NCBI GenBank assembly: GCA_902774815.1
Contig: CACYJV010000024.1
Location: 40,330-104,329 of the forward strand
Direction of reading: 5' to 3'
Length of the DNA stretch: 64,000 nucleotides
Origin: an uncultured Prevotellaceae bacterium
GTDB taxonomy: Bacteria; Bacteroidota; Bacteroidia; Bacteroidales; Bacteroidaceae
This document shows positions 1 to 7,514 of the stretch, in pieces. The notes under the pieces are model-generated. The model was not told the origin of the DNA. It made no database searches and saw nothing but the letters and a program-made list of their open reading frames with translations. Position 1 is the stretch's first letter; every line of letters begins with the position of its first letter. Position numbers and translations under genes: made by a program.

Positions 1-815
1 TCGCCTACGGAGAAAGAGAACGTCAGGGGCTGGCAGGAACGGTCCGCCTTCTTGAAATCATGCAGGTCACCCTCTTTCCAGCCTGTCTGTCGGCAAATGG
101 CTTTGATGACTGAAGAACGGGTGTCGGTGACGTAGCTCTTGTCAAATAGGCGAAGCTCGTCAAGCGTGTCGAACTCGAAGACATCTCCGGCTTCGTATTT
201 ATTGATCTTCATGGGCAGTACATCTATATGCCGGATGTACACATCTTCCCAGTACTGCCGGCGGGTTTCGGGCCGGGTGTATTCATCTCTAAGTATCTTG
301 GAGAAGATGGCTGAGAACGACCGGGTGAAGTAGGCATGGCCGACCATATACCAGGAATCGCGCCCGCCGATGCGTACCTCTTTGATTGAACCGGTTGCAT
401 CGGTCACGATACAGTACTCAGAGGTCTCACCGTCGGCATACAAGGCGGAATAGTAGCTCTCCTGAGGATCTTCCGCGAAAACATTCTTTGTAAAGTAGTT
501 GTCTGAGCTGCAGAGATATGTATTGCTCAGCCTGTCAAGGATACGTACTACGGAGGAAGTGTTGTTATAGCGCGCATAGTCCTCATTCATGACGACAGAA
601 ACACCGAACTTGTCCTGAAGGTAATGGAACATGTCCGCCTTATAGCCCGTCACCACAGTGATGTCTGATATGCCAGCCTCGCGTAACTGGCGGATCTGAC
701 GCTCAATCAGGATCTCACCCTTAACCTCCAAAAGGCCTTTGGGGCGTTCCTGGCTGAGAGGGACGAAACGGGAGGAGGTGCCTGCAGCCATGATGACTGC
801 GTTACGGTTAGTCAT
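1..815 (-). CDS. LicC-type cytidylyltransferase, N-terminal part (cut by window start)
   Basis: The reading frame starts with ATG at 815 and stays open to the window edge (271 codons). The first residues, MTNRNAVIMAAGTSSRF, are the nucleotide-binding signature of sugar-1-phosphate/phosphocholine nucleotidyltransferases, followed by RPKGLLEVKGE, GYKADMF and NNTSSVVRIL, the LicC pattern. By family knowledge it would transfer CMP from CTP to phosphocholine or a similar phospho-alcohol, making the CDP donor used by LicD. The sequence continues past about residue 230 with a segment (residues 245-270) resembling the start of a choline/ethanolamine kinase domain, so a LicC-LicA fusion is possible; that part lies mostly outside the window. 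The start sits 6 bases after the stop codon of the outer membrane protein gene, so the two are probably co-transcribed. Confidence 0.85.
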   Translation of the reverse strand, partial: MTNRNAVIMAAGTSSRFVPLSQERPKGLLEVKGEILIERQIRQLREAGISDITVVTGYKADMFHYLQDKFGVSVVMNEDYARYNNTSSVVRILDRLSNTYLCSSDNYFTKNVFAEDPQESYYSALYADGETSEYCIVTDATGSIKEVRIGGRDSWYMVGHAYFTRSFSAIFSKILRDEYTRPETRRQYWEDVYIRHIDVLPMKINKYEAGDVFEFDTLDELRLFDKSYVTDTRSSVIKAICRQTGWKEGDLHDFKKADRSCQPLTFSFSVG

Positions 816-821
816 AAACGG

Positions 822-1547
822 TCAGAAGGAGAACGAGGCCTTGAAGTTCACGTGTGATTTCTCGTAGACAGGGTTGATGATATACATCACACTCAAAGGA
901 AGGGCAAAGTTCTTGATGGCGAGGCTATAGGTATACTTCAACTCGATGTTGCAGACGCCGAAGCCATGCTCATAGCCGTTATAGCAACTTTTGTTGAAGG
1001 CTGCACCGACGGCAAGGGCAATCTGGTGGTCATCAAGGAAATCGTAATGGCCGCCGATCTCTGCATAGGTGGAATAGGCTTGCTTGCCTTCGGCATCCTT
1101 GTCTGCTCCGGCGAAGAAGTTGGAGAGGGTCAGGTAGGCCGGAATCGATTCCGGTGCAATGGTAACCATTCCCTCAAGCCAGTGTCCAGTCTCACGTCCC
1201 TTCAGGTTGAAGTAGTCGTCATGAGGGGTGGTTGTGGTTGGGTAATAATAGTCGTTCAATCCTACCGTCAGCCATTTATAGGTGTAGCTCAGGCCGAGGT
1301 CCACCTCGCTGTACTTGCCGTTGATGGCGTAACCGCCCATCACATAAGCATAGAGGCCGTCCTTCTGGAAACTCAACTGAGGAAAGAGTACTGGTGCAGC
1401 ATCCTCTGTCTGCATCTCCATACCACGCCAGACGTACTTAGTCTGGAGGTCGAGGCCAAGGTGGAAATCACTTAAGGATTTCTGACCAGCCACAACATTG
1501 TTAATTCCCAAAAATAGTGTGAGAATCAAAAGAAATATTTTTTTCAT
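822..1547 (-). CDS. secreted outer membrane beta-barrel protein (TorF/Gcw_chp-like)
   Basis: The product is 241 residues. The start at 1547 gives a clean signal peptide (MKKIFLLILTLFLG..., cleavage near residue 21); the longer frame would begin with TTG at 1568. The mature part is rich in alternating aromatic and polar strands (KYVWRGMEMQ, LGLSYTYKWLTVGLNDYYYP) and ends with Phe (KASFSF), as expected for a beta-barrel inserted by the BAM machinery. The YVWRG...P.LFPQLSF stretch resembles the TorF/Gcw_chp putative porin group. It lies 17 bases downstream of a licD gene and 6 bases upstream of a licC-like gene, so it seems to belong to the surface polysaccharide operon. The family assignment is tentative and the substrate is unknown. 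Confidence 0.7.
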   Translation of the reverse strand: MKKIFLLILTLFLGINNVVAGQKSLSDFHLGLDLQTKYVWRGMEMQTEDAAPVLFPQLSFQKDGLYAYVMGGYAINGKYSEVDLGLSYTYKWLTVGLNDYYYPTTTTPHDDYFNLKGRETGHWLEGMVTIAPESIPAYLTLSNFFAGADKDAEGKQAYSTYAEIGGHYDFLDDHQIALAVGAAFNKSCYNGYEHGFGVCNIELKYTYSLAIKNFALPLSVMYIINPVYEKSHVNFKASFSF

Positions 1548-1564
1548 ATTAACTAAATTTAAAT

Positions 1565-2335
1565 TCAAATTAAAACGGCCTTTATATGATGAGAAGCGCG
1601 TTGATCTTCAGGAGGTAATTGCATATAATCACCATAATAGTTCTTCAATATTTGATCAAACCCTATTGGAGCATGATACATTTTTCCTTCAAATTCAACT
1701 TTGACAGCAGAATTAAACAGCCTACTCTCATGGTAATCCTTCATGTCAGAGATCAAACCTACAAACTTAGACGTGTCATAAGGTACTGATTTACAGAAAT
1801 GATCATACAACTTCAGAAAAGGTCTATATCCAATTAAACGGCATATATGCCATACAAGAAAGTTTGCACCTTTACCTTTAGGAAAATGTTTATAAATTGC
1901 TGCTGCTCGTAATTTATTAAGAATAAAACAAAACTTATTGTTGAGAGAAGACTTACTTGACATTCCATCATATGGAAAAATATCCAACCATACACCTAAC
2001 TCAGGAATATTCTCTACATTTTCATCTACTATTTTTGTTTTTTTATCTACCACTTTTGCAAATCCATATAAATAAGACCGATTTCTTGAACAAAGAACAT
2101 GATATTTCTCGTTAGTACTTGATTCTGTTATATCTAACAGTTTTTCATAATCAGGTCGTGGCATAATAATATCTATATCATCATCCCAAGGAATAAATCC
2201 TTGATGACGGATTGCACCGATTAGTGTTCCATATGCTAAGAAATACCTTAAATGATTCTTTTCACATATATCCACAACATAATCTAAGATACCTAGTTCT
2301 ATCTTTTTTATTTCATCAAGCGTTAAGTGTTTCAT
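1565..2335 (-). CDS. LicD family phosphotransferase
   Basis: 256 residues. The LicD signature is seen at about residues 31-66: FLAYGTLIGAIRHQGFIPWD, then DDIDIIMPRPDYEKL. The D-D-D-x-D cluster is the metal-binding site of this nucleotidyltransferase-fold family, which moves phosphocholine (or a related phospho-alcohol) from a CDP carrier onto a cell-surface glycan. A LicC-like cytidylyltransferase two genes downstream fits that job. The start overlaps the stop of the preceding GT4 gene by 4 bases (ATGA, 2332-2335), indicating translational coupling. The gene is AT-rich like much of the locus. The transferred group cannot be read from the sequence. Confidence 0.88.
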   Translation of the reverse strand: MKHLTLDEIKKIELGILDYVVDICEKNHLRYFLAYGTLIGAIRHQGFIPWDDDIDIIMPRPDYEKLLDITESSTNEKYHVLCSRNRSYLYGFAKVVDKKTKIVDENVENIPELGVWLDIFPYDGMSSKSSLNNKFCFILNKLRAAAIYKHFPKGKGANFLVWHICRLIGYRPFLKLYDHFCKSVPYDTSKFVGLISDMKDYHESRLFNSAVKVEFEGKMYHAPIGFDQILKNYYGDYMQLPPEDQRASHHIKAVLI

Positions 2336-3408
2336 AACAATACATTAGCTATAACATTTTCCCACTGTGAGGCAACACTTTCTTTTTTATATAATACAGC
2401 TAAACTATAATTGTGTCGCATCATACTATTCATCAATACTTCATTCTCTATGAGAGTTCTCATTCCTTTTGACATTGAGTTTACATCACCAACATCAATT
2501 AAAAGACCGTTTTCGCCATCTATTATAAGATCCTCTGTACCCGAGACTCTTGTAGATAAAACTGGGAGACCAACACAAATTGCCTCTATCATTGAGTTAC
2601 TCATCCCCTCATAGTCACTCGACATGCAGAATATCCTTGATTTTCTTAGTTCCTCTATCACATTCTCTGTTCTTCCTGGTAGCAATACCCTATCTGTCAA
2701 TTGTAAATTATCAATTAACAATTGGAGGCTTTGCCTCAGCGGCCCCTCTCCATATATTACCAACTGCCAATTAGGAAAGTCATCTGCAATCTTAGCAAAT
2801 GCTCGAATCATCATCTCCTGATTCTTCTGCGGATACAAACGTCCTACAGAAATAATCCGATTGAGCTTCTCCCCATTTTCAATTTTCAATTCTCCATTTT
2901 CAATTTGATGAAACACTTCATCTCTTACCGGGTTAGGAATAACGGTCGTTTTCTTCTGAATAAACTTCGGATAGTATGACTTTATAAAATTAGTTTGCAC
3001 TACGAGATGTTTGGCAAAAGGAAGCAAAATCTTTCTCAGTAATGTCCAATACGAATCTGGAATTCGAGGATCTATGCGTTCGGATGCAATAATTGGAACA
3101 GACAACCTCATAAGAGATAAAATCGTTGTGCAATAAACTGAGACCCTAAATGGAATGACGACATCTGGCTTCGTTTTTTCTACATAATTACGTAGCCACA
3201 ACACCTTACGCCACATCGCATTTGAATGGCATTCTTCCCCAATTACAACAACTTTTATACGGCTATCTAATTCGTAGAAGATGAGTCTATCTCGAAAGAA
3301 AAGAATTTCTACATCATATCCCTTCTGACAAAACTGGTTAGCTAGTAGAGAAGTAACCCTCTCCGCTCCACCAGAACCTAAGTTTGCTGTTACAAATGAC
3401 AGTTTCAT
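2332..3408 (-). CDS. glycosyltransferase family 4
   Basis: 358 residues, a GT-B fold retaining glycosyltransferase that probably adds one sugar to the undecaprenyl-linked repeat unit on the cytoplasmic face. Visible features are the N-terminal GSGGAERV loop (residues 11-18), SVGRLYPQKN at about 187-196, and the donor-binding E-x7-E region SSDYEGMSNSMIEA near 266. Two stretches are built from 7 bp tandem repeats: residues 169-182 (IENGELKIENGEK) look like an added loop between the two Rossmann domains, and residues 226-240 (LQLLIDNLQLTDR) replace a normally conserved helix without changing its length. It is coupled to licD by a 4-base overlap. Confidence 0.9.
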   Translation of the reverse strand: MKLSFVTANLGSGGAERVTSLLANQFCQKGYDVEILFFRDRLIFYELDSRIKVVVIGEECHSNAMWRKVLWLRNYVEKTKPDVVIPFRVSVYCTTILSLMRLSVPIIASERIDPRIPDSYWTLLRKILLPFAKHLVVQTNFIKSYYPKFIQKKTTVIPNPVRDEVFHQIENGELKIENGEKLNRIISVGRLYPQKNQEMMIRAFAKIADDFPNWQLVIYGEGPLRQSLQLLIDNLQLTDRVLLPGRTENVIEELRKSRIFCMSSDYEGMSNSMIEAICVGLPVLSTRVSGTEDLIIDGENGLLIDVGDVNSMSKGMRTLIENEVLMNSMMRHNYSLAVLYKKESVASQWENVIANVLL

Positions 3409-3418
3409 ACCACAACCA

Positions 3419-4627
3419 TTAGTTTACTACTTTATCCAATAGTTTTTCCCACCGATCTATTGTATTCTCTATTGAATAATATTTTGATCGTTCAATTGCC
3501 TTCGCTCTGACACTTTCACGATATTCATCATCTTCCATCATTTTTCGTATTCCAGCAGCAAGCGATTCCACATCATCCGGCTCGCACAAAATACCATTTT
3601 CGCAAGCCTCAAATTTATAGTTTCGAGTTTCGAGTTCCTGGTTTCGAGTTTCAGGTTTCGAGTTTGAACCTTGAACATTAAACTTTGAACCTTGCCCTTC
3701 TGGGCAAACAATCTCCCTTTGACGTCCTTTATAATCACATGCGACACATGCACAACCCTGACTCATTGCCTCAATCAGCACCAAGCCAAATCCTTCATAT
3801 CTGCTACTCAATACGAATATTGAGGCATCTTGATATAGTTTCTCCACATCATTTCGGAATCCAAGAAACTCCACTCTGTCCTCCACTCCATTCTCCTTGC
3901 ACAGTTGCTTCAAGTAGTTCAGACTCTCCTCACTTCCTGTACCTGCAATCTGCAGTTTCCAAGATTCTCCAGTTGAAGATAATTGTCCATTGTCAATTTT
4001 CAATTGTCCATTTACAAGAGCCCACGCTCGTATCAGCACATCAAAACCCTTCACATACCATCCATCTAATCTTCCAGCAGCTAAAATAACATGAGCCTTT
4101 GTTGTATTTTGTTTTGAAGGCAAATAAGACAATGGGTTATTAACGACTACTACATTTTTCAATCTATTGCCAATGAGAATTTTATCAGTATTTGTTAAAA
4201 CTGTAACCAATGCATATAGCCTATTGATATAAAACTTAAAAAAATTCTCTAATCGCGATAATCCCATACCAGGACGTTCAAAAGCATAGTGCTCTGTCAT
4301 GATTATGGGGACATTGATTCTTATAGTAGCAATTTTTGCAACCAAAGAGCAGGTTCCCATAACTCCGATGATAACATCTGGATGCTCTTTTTTAACAGCA
4401 TTTCGTATATTCGAAACAGCACTAATCCATTTTTTTAGTTTGTTATCATTTGTCGAAACAAGATTATAAAGCCTTATTCGTTCATCTACCTTGTAAGTTC
4501 GTTCCTCCAATAGATTAGATACGATAACAACTTCGTTTCCTCTATTTACAAAGCCATTAGCCCAGAGAACAGCAACACGTTCGGCTCCTCCAAAACTTAG
4601 CCTTGAGCAAACTATCATGATTTTCAT
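3419..4627 (-). CDS. glycosyltransferase family 4 with in-frame repeat insertions
   Basis: 402 residues from the ATG at 4627, which overlaps the stop of the polymerase gene (TAATG); the longer open frame upstream is not needed. SFGGAERVAVLW (11-22), AAGRLDGWYVKGFD (183-196) and SSRYEGFGLVLIEAMSQG (274-291) mark a GT4 enzyme. Residues 205-220 (GQLKIDNGQLSSTGES) and 311-338 (QGSKFNVQGSNSKPETRN and following) correspond to 7 bp tandem repeats in the DNA and have no counterpart in the fold; the second lies just before the CENGILCEPDD donor-site segment. The gene is open and otherwise intact, so the protein may tolerate the loops. It probably acts next to the other GT4 on the repeat unit. Confidence 0.9.
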   Translation of the reverse strand: MKIMIVCSRLSFGGAERVAVLWANGFVNRGNEVVIVSNLLEERTYKVDERIRLYNLVSTNDNKLKKWISAVSNIRNAVKKEHPDVIIGVMGTCSLVAKIATIRINVPIIMTEHYAFERPGMGLSRLENFFKFYINRLYALVTVLTNTDKILIGNRLKNVVVVNNPLSYLPSKQNTTKAHVILAAGRLDGWYVKGFDVLIRAWALVNGQLKIDNGQLSSTGESWKLQIAGTGSEESLNYLKQLCKENGVEDRVEFLGFRNDVEKLYQDASIFVLSSRYEGFGLVLIEAMSQGCACVACDYKGRQREIVCPEGQGSKFNVQGSNSKPETRNQELETRNYKFEACENGILCEPDDVESLAAGIRKMMEDDEYRESVRAKAIERSKYYSIENTIDRWEKLLDKVVN

Positions 4628-5670
4628 TATGCTCGACCTCCTATATTCATATACATAATTGCTGTAAGCGCAACCCCCATCCCCCAATATGCTATCCACC
4701 TATTTCGTTTATCAAACATATAAACCAATGATGGTATTATGACAAACTCTAATGTGGCAAACATGGTTGATGTCCTTCCTGAAAGAGCAGTAAACATGCT
4801 AAATGCTGTTAGAATAAATGTAGAATAAAGATAGGCGACTCGAATTGTATAATAGTGAGGAACTCTATTTTTCAGTCGATTTTCATTGAAAGTAAATGCT
4901 AATAAAAGAAATGATTGTAAATAAATCAGTGGATTAGCCAAACCTTTTGCCTCTTCAACAAATGCTCCTTGGGTGTAAGTTGTCGCGACATCCAGATCTT
5001 GTGATGTATCAATGATATAATTCTGTAGAACGCCCGTAAAGAAGCCACCGATTACAAATGCTAATGCCAATATTGCAACAATTTGCCATTTTCTAAAATT
5101 TATATATGATATAAAATACAATGGTATTGCAATCACGGCACTGTGATGGAAAAAATATGCTATAAAAACCAATCCAAAATATCGTTTCCAATCTCGCTTC
5201 GTAATGAATTGGATGCCAAATAGAATAATTGCGTATGCTAATCCAGATCTTATTTGAATAAGATTTCTTCCAGTAAAGAAACGCGCTAAATATGCACATA
5301 TTCCCAGAAAAGGGTAAAAAGCATATTTTCTAAAACTGAGATATAGAAAAAAGAATGTTATTGCTGAAACTACTACTAAATATGCAGTTGCATTACTTGT
5401 AAAAGTTTTGACTACTACACCAATGTAAAAGAACCCCATCTCGCTATAACCAAAAGGCGTATCAATAGAACTCAAGCTACCTAATGTTGGTGTATAATCT
5501 TGGAATCCCATTGTGTACACACGAGTATCAGGCCAGACAACCTGATTACGCATGCCAGCACCTAATGCCAGAACAACACATGTCAATATCAAAAATTGTT
5601 TTTTTCGATACGGTGTTAACGCTTCAGCATATATTGCAAATAAATAGAATAATATGAATAGATAAATCAT
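4627..5670 (-). CDS. EpsG/Wzy-like polysaccharide polymerase
   Basis: 347 residues, almost entirely hydrophobic, with about ten predicted membrane spans (for example residues 1-17, 27-41, 150-170, 184-205). The opening MIYLFILFYLFAIYAEAL, then AGMRNQVVWPDTRVYTMGF with a soluble loop, resembles EpsG family proteins (R-x8-D-x-x-x-Y). In a Wzx/Wzy pathway such a protein joins lipid-linked repeat units on the outer face of the inner membrane; a Wzx flippase is encoded at 19397-20920. Its start overlaps the stop of the upstream GT2 by 4 bases and its stop overlaps the next GT4 start by 1 base. Polymerases are poorly conserved, so the role rests on topology, a few residues and context. Confidence 0.78.
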   Translation of the reverse strand: MIYLFILFYLFAIYAEALTPYRKKQFLILTCVVLALGAGMRNQVVWPDTRVYTMGFQDYTPTLGSLSSIDTPFGYSEMGFFYIGVVVKTFTSNATAYLVVVSAITFFFLYLSFRKYAFYPFLGICAYLARFFTGRNLIQIRSGLAYAIILFGIQFITKRDWKRYFGLVFIAYFFHHSAVIAIPLYFISYINFRKWQIVAILALAFVIGGFFTGVLQNYIIDTSQDLDVATTYTQGAFVEEAKGLANPLIYLQSFLLLAFTFNENRLKNRVPHYYTIRVAYLYSTFILTAFSMFTALSGRTSTMFATLEFVIIPSLVYMFDKRNRWIAYWGMGVALTAIMYMNIGGRA

Positions 5671-6641
5671 ACTCTATGACTGTTTATTCTTTTGACAATT
5701 TGTTTCATTTGAAATAAAACGAGAAAGATACTCCACGCAAACTGATAATGTCCTTTCTGCGATATTCCATACAATAACTTCATCAGTTTCATTTCATTAC
5801 TTAAATCTAATTGATAAGTTGAGAATCTCTCTTTGAATGATCTTGATGTGTACATCTGACTGCCAAAATGAAATGCGCGATAGAAAATTGCAAAAGATTT
5901 CTTCTCGTATGCCAACAGCTTATATGGCGTATTATAAAGCAGTTCCACAAACATGTCGCGTATTCTGACATCATGTTGATAGGTGTTTTCATCATATCGC
6001 CGAGATTGGGTTTCGCTCCCAAAATGCATATAGTGATAGTATGCCTTTGGCAAATATGCTATCTTGATTTCGTTCTTTAGTAATTTGCACATAGTGTACT
6101 GATCCTCACAGCCATACATTCCTAATGGATAATGTAAGTCATATAGCTGATAAAGGGAACGGCGAATAAGTTTCGTTACCGTGAAACCATAGACTTTACC
6201 GACAATTAAATCTTTGAGCACGTCATTGTGGTCCAGACTGGTAGGCTCTTGCTTGCAGTAACTCTGGCGATAGGGATCATTATAGTATAGGTCGCACATC
6301 ACCATGTCAGCATCTGTTTCCTGTGCCTTGGCATACATATCCGTCAGGCAGTCGGCATCCACCCAGTCGTCTGGGTCGAAGAAGATGGTGTAGTCGCCTT
6401 GGGCTCGCTCGATGCCATAGTTGCGGGCATCGCTGAGGCCACCATTGGGCTTATGGTAGGCGGTGAAACGAGAATCCTTGGCGGCATACTCATCGCAGAT
6501 GGCGGGGGAGTTGTCCTTGCTGCCGTCGTCAATGAGCAGACATTCATAGTCCTGGAACGTTTGGGCGAGTATGGAGTCGAGACACTTCCGCATCAGCTTC
6601 TCCATATTGTATATCGGTACGATTACAGAAATTTTAGGCAT
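5667..6641 (-). CDS. glycosyltransferase family 2
   Basis: 324 residues from ATG 6641 (MPKISVIVPIYNMEKL); the open frame extends 15 codons upstream through repeat DNA and was not used. The GT-A features are VIVPIYN at 6-12, LLIDDGSKDNS near 37, GGLSDARNYG near 65 and the metal-binding FFDPDDW near 80. It is likely an inverting sugar transferase in repeat-unit assembly, with a C-terminal hydrophobic segment near residues 295-310. It is the first gene of the distal part of the polysaccharide operon: upstream lies a repeat-filled gap of about 870 bases, and the sequence shows no convincing promoter directly in front of it. Confidence 0.9.
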   Translation of the reverse strand: MPKISVIVPIYNMEKLMRKCLDSILAQTFQDYECLLIDDGSKDNSPAICDEYAAKDSRFTAYHKPNGGLSDARNYGIERAQGDYTIFFDPDDWVDADCLTDMYAKAQETDADMVMCDLYYNDPYRQSYCKQEPTSLDHNDVLKDLIVGKVYGFTVTKLIRRSLYQLYDLHYPLGMYGCEDQYTMCKLLKNEIKIAYLPKAYYHYMHFGSETQSRRYDENTYQHDVRIRDMFVELLYNTPYKLLAYEKKSFAIFYRAFHFGSQMYTSRSFKERFSTYQLDLSNEMKLMKLLYGISQKGHYQFAWSIFLVLFQMKQIVKRINSHRV

Positions 6642-6697
6642 GGCAAAAAGTTCAATTGCAGCATAGCTGCGGTTCAAATGGTTCAATATCCTTCATG

Positions 6698-6893
6698 TCA
6701 CACAGATCTCACTGATCCCACAGATCGTTCAATTTCTCTTATGATAATATGTTTGGATTTATGGAAGAATACTAAAAGCGAGCTTTCATGATTGTTCCAG
6801 TAAATCAAAACCTTTATTCACAAATAAAGTTATTTTGCAAGCAAAATGTAATCATCATAAAGATTCTATTTAGATGGTTTTAGATCTGAGTGA
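6698..6893. repeat. TCACAC-ended hairpin element, copy A1
   Basis: It begins TCACACAGATC (6698-6708) and ends GATCTGAGTGA (6883-6893), an imperfect terminal inverted repeat. Inside are a second stem (CTTATGAT..., 6739-6750, with ATCATCATAA at 6851-6860), a hairpin formed by GGAAGAATACT and the GATTGTTCC segment, and the small hairpin CTTTATT-caca-AATAAAG (6812-6829). It is closely related to the copy at 28194-28388. No open frame fills it. Confidence 0.8.
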
Positions 6894-6908
6894 GTTATAA
6901 GCATTATG

Positions 6909-7078
6909 CTATACGCTGCGCGTAGAAATCTTAAGAAAATCTTATTCAAAATTGCAACCACAGATTACACAGATTGAACAGATTTACACGGAGAATAACC
7001 CCGGTATTTATATTTAAATGATTTTACATTTAATTTTTTTTATGATTTTGAGGAGCTCAGCGACGACCGCTATACATT
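6909..7078. repeat. direct repeat B, left copy
   Basis: This block runs from a GCGCGTAGAAATCTTAAG segment through CAACCACAGATTACAC, ACACGGAGAATAACCCC and GAGGAGCTCAGCGACGACC. The same order of segments recurs at 8476-8643 with few differences. The two copies bracket the Fic gene in direct orientation, with hairpin elements between. Parts of the right end also recur at 7270-7325 and 10041-10100. Confidence 0.75.
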
Positions 7079-7086
7079 CTATAATG

Positions 7087-7266
7087 TCACACGAATCTCA
7101 CAGATCTCATAGATATTTCTCATGATGATGGTTTTATTGTTGAAATAATACTGAAAGTGTACTTACATAGTTCTTCAAACAATCAAACACCTTTATTCAC
7201 GAATAAAGAACGCTGCTTGCAGCTATTATCATAAGAAATCTGTTTAGATGGTAAAGATCCGTGTGA
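7087..7266. repeat. TCACAC-ended hairpin element, copy A2
   Basis: 180 bp, ends TCACACGAATC and GATCCGTGTGA. It is nearly identical to 9860-10039. It contains the inner inverted pair TTTCTCATGATGAT / ATTATCATAAGAAA, the hairpin GAAAG-TGTA-CTTaC set in a GAAGAA...TTCTTC-type stem, and CTTTATTC-ac-GAATAAAG. Confidence 0.8.
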
Positions 7267-7357
7267 GTTATATTGAATGATTTTTGATCTGATTTTTGAA
7301 TAATTTTGAGGAGCAAAGCGACGACCACTAAACACTCAACGCTTAACATTCTAAATG

Positions 7358-7512
7358 TCACACGAATCTCACGAATGACACGAATATAATTACTTTAAAC
7401 TAGGTATCTGACTCTAAACTCCAAACACTCCGCTCGGCCCTCTGGGACGCTTTCATAGCTAAGCGGAGAAAGAACTCTAAACTATTTATTTTGATGGTCA
7501 GGATTGGTGTGA
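7358..7512. repeat. TCACAC-ended element, copy abutting the Fic stop codon
   Basis: It starts TCACACGAATC (7358-7368) and ends GATTGGTGTGA (7502-7512). The interior differs from the hairpin copies: it has 7 bp repeats based on CTCTAAA and the GCTCGG...GGAGAAAGAAC repeat. The end is two bases from the stop codon of the Fic gene (TTA at 7515-7517 on the plus strand), so it forms that gene's immediate 3' untranslated region. Confidence 0.7.
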
Positions 7513-7514
7513 GG

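Larger units (their letters stand above)
6642..7514. repeat. gene-free mosaic of repeat elements
   Basis: No coding gene is supported in this 870-base stretch. Read from the left it holds short ggttcaa repeats (6669-6690), a TCACAC-ended hairpin element (6698-6893), a block with CCACAGATTACACAGATT (6909-7078) that recurs at 8476-8643, a second hairpin element (7087-7266), a spacer ending in AACACTCAACGCTTAACATT, and a third element (7358-7512) that ends two bases from the Fic stop codon. Within the last one, 7429-7475 is a copy of another short repeat found five times in the window. Confidence 0.85.
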
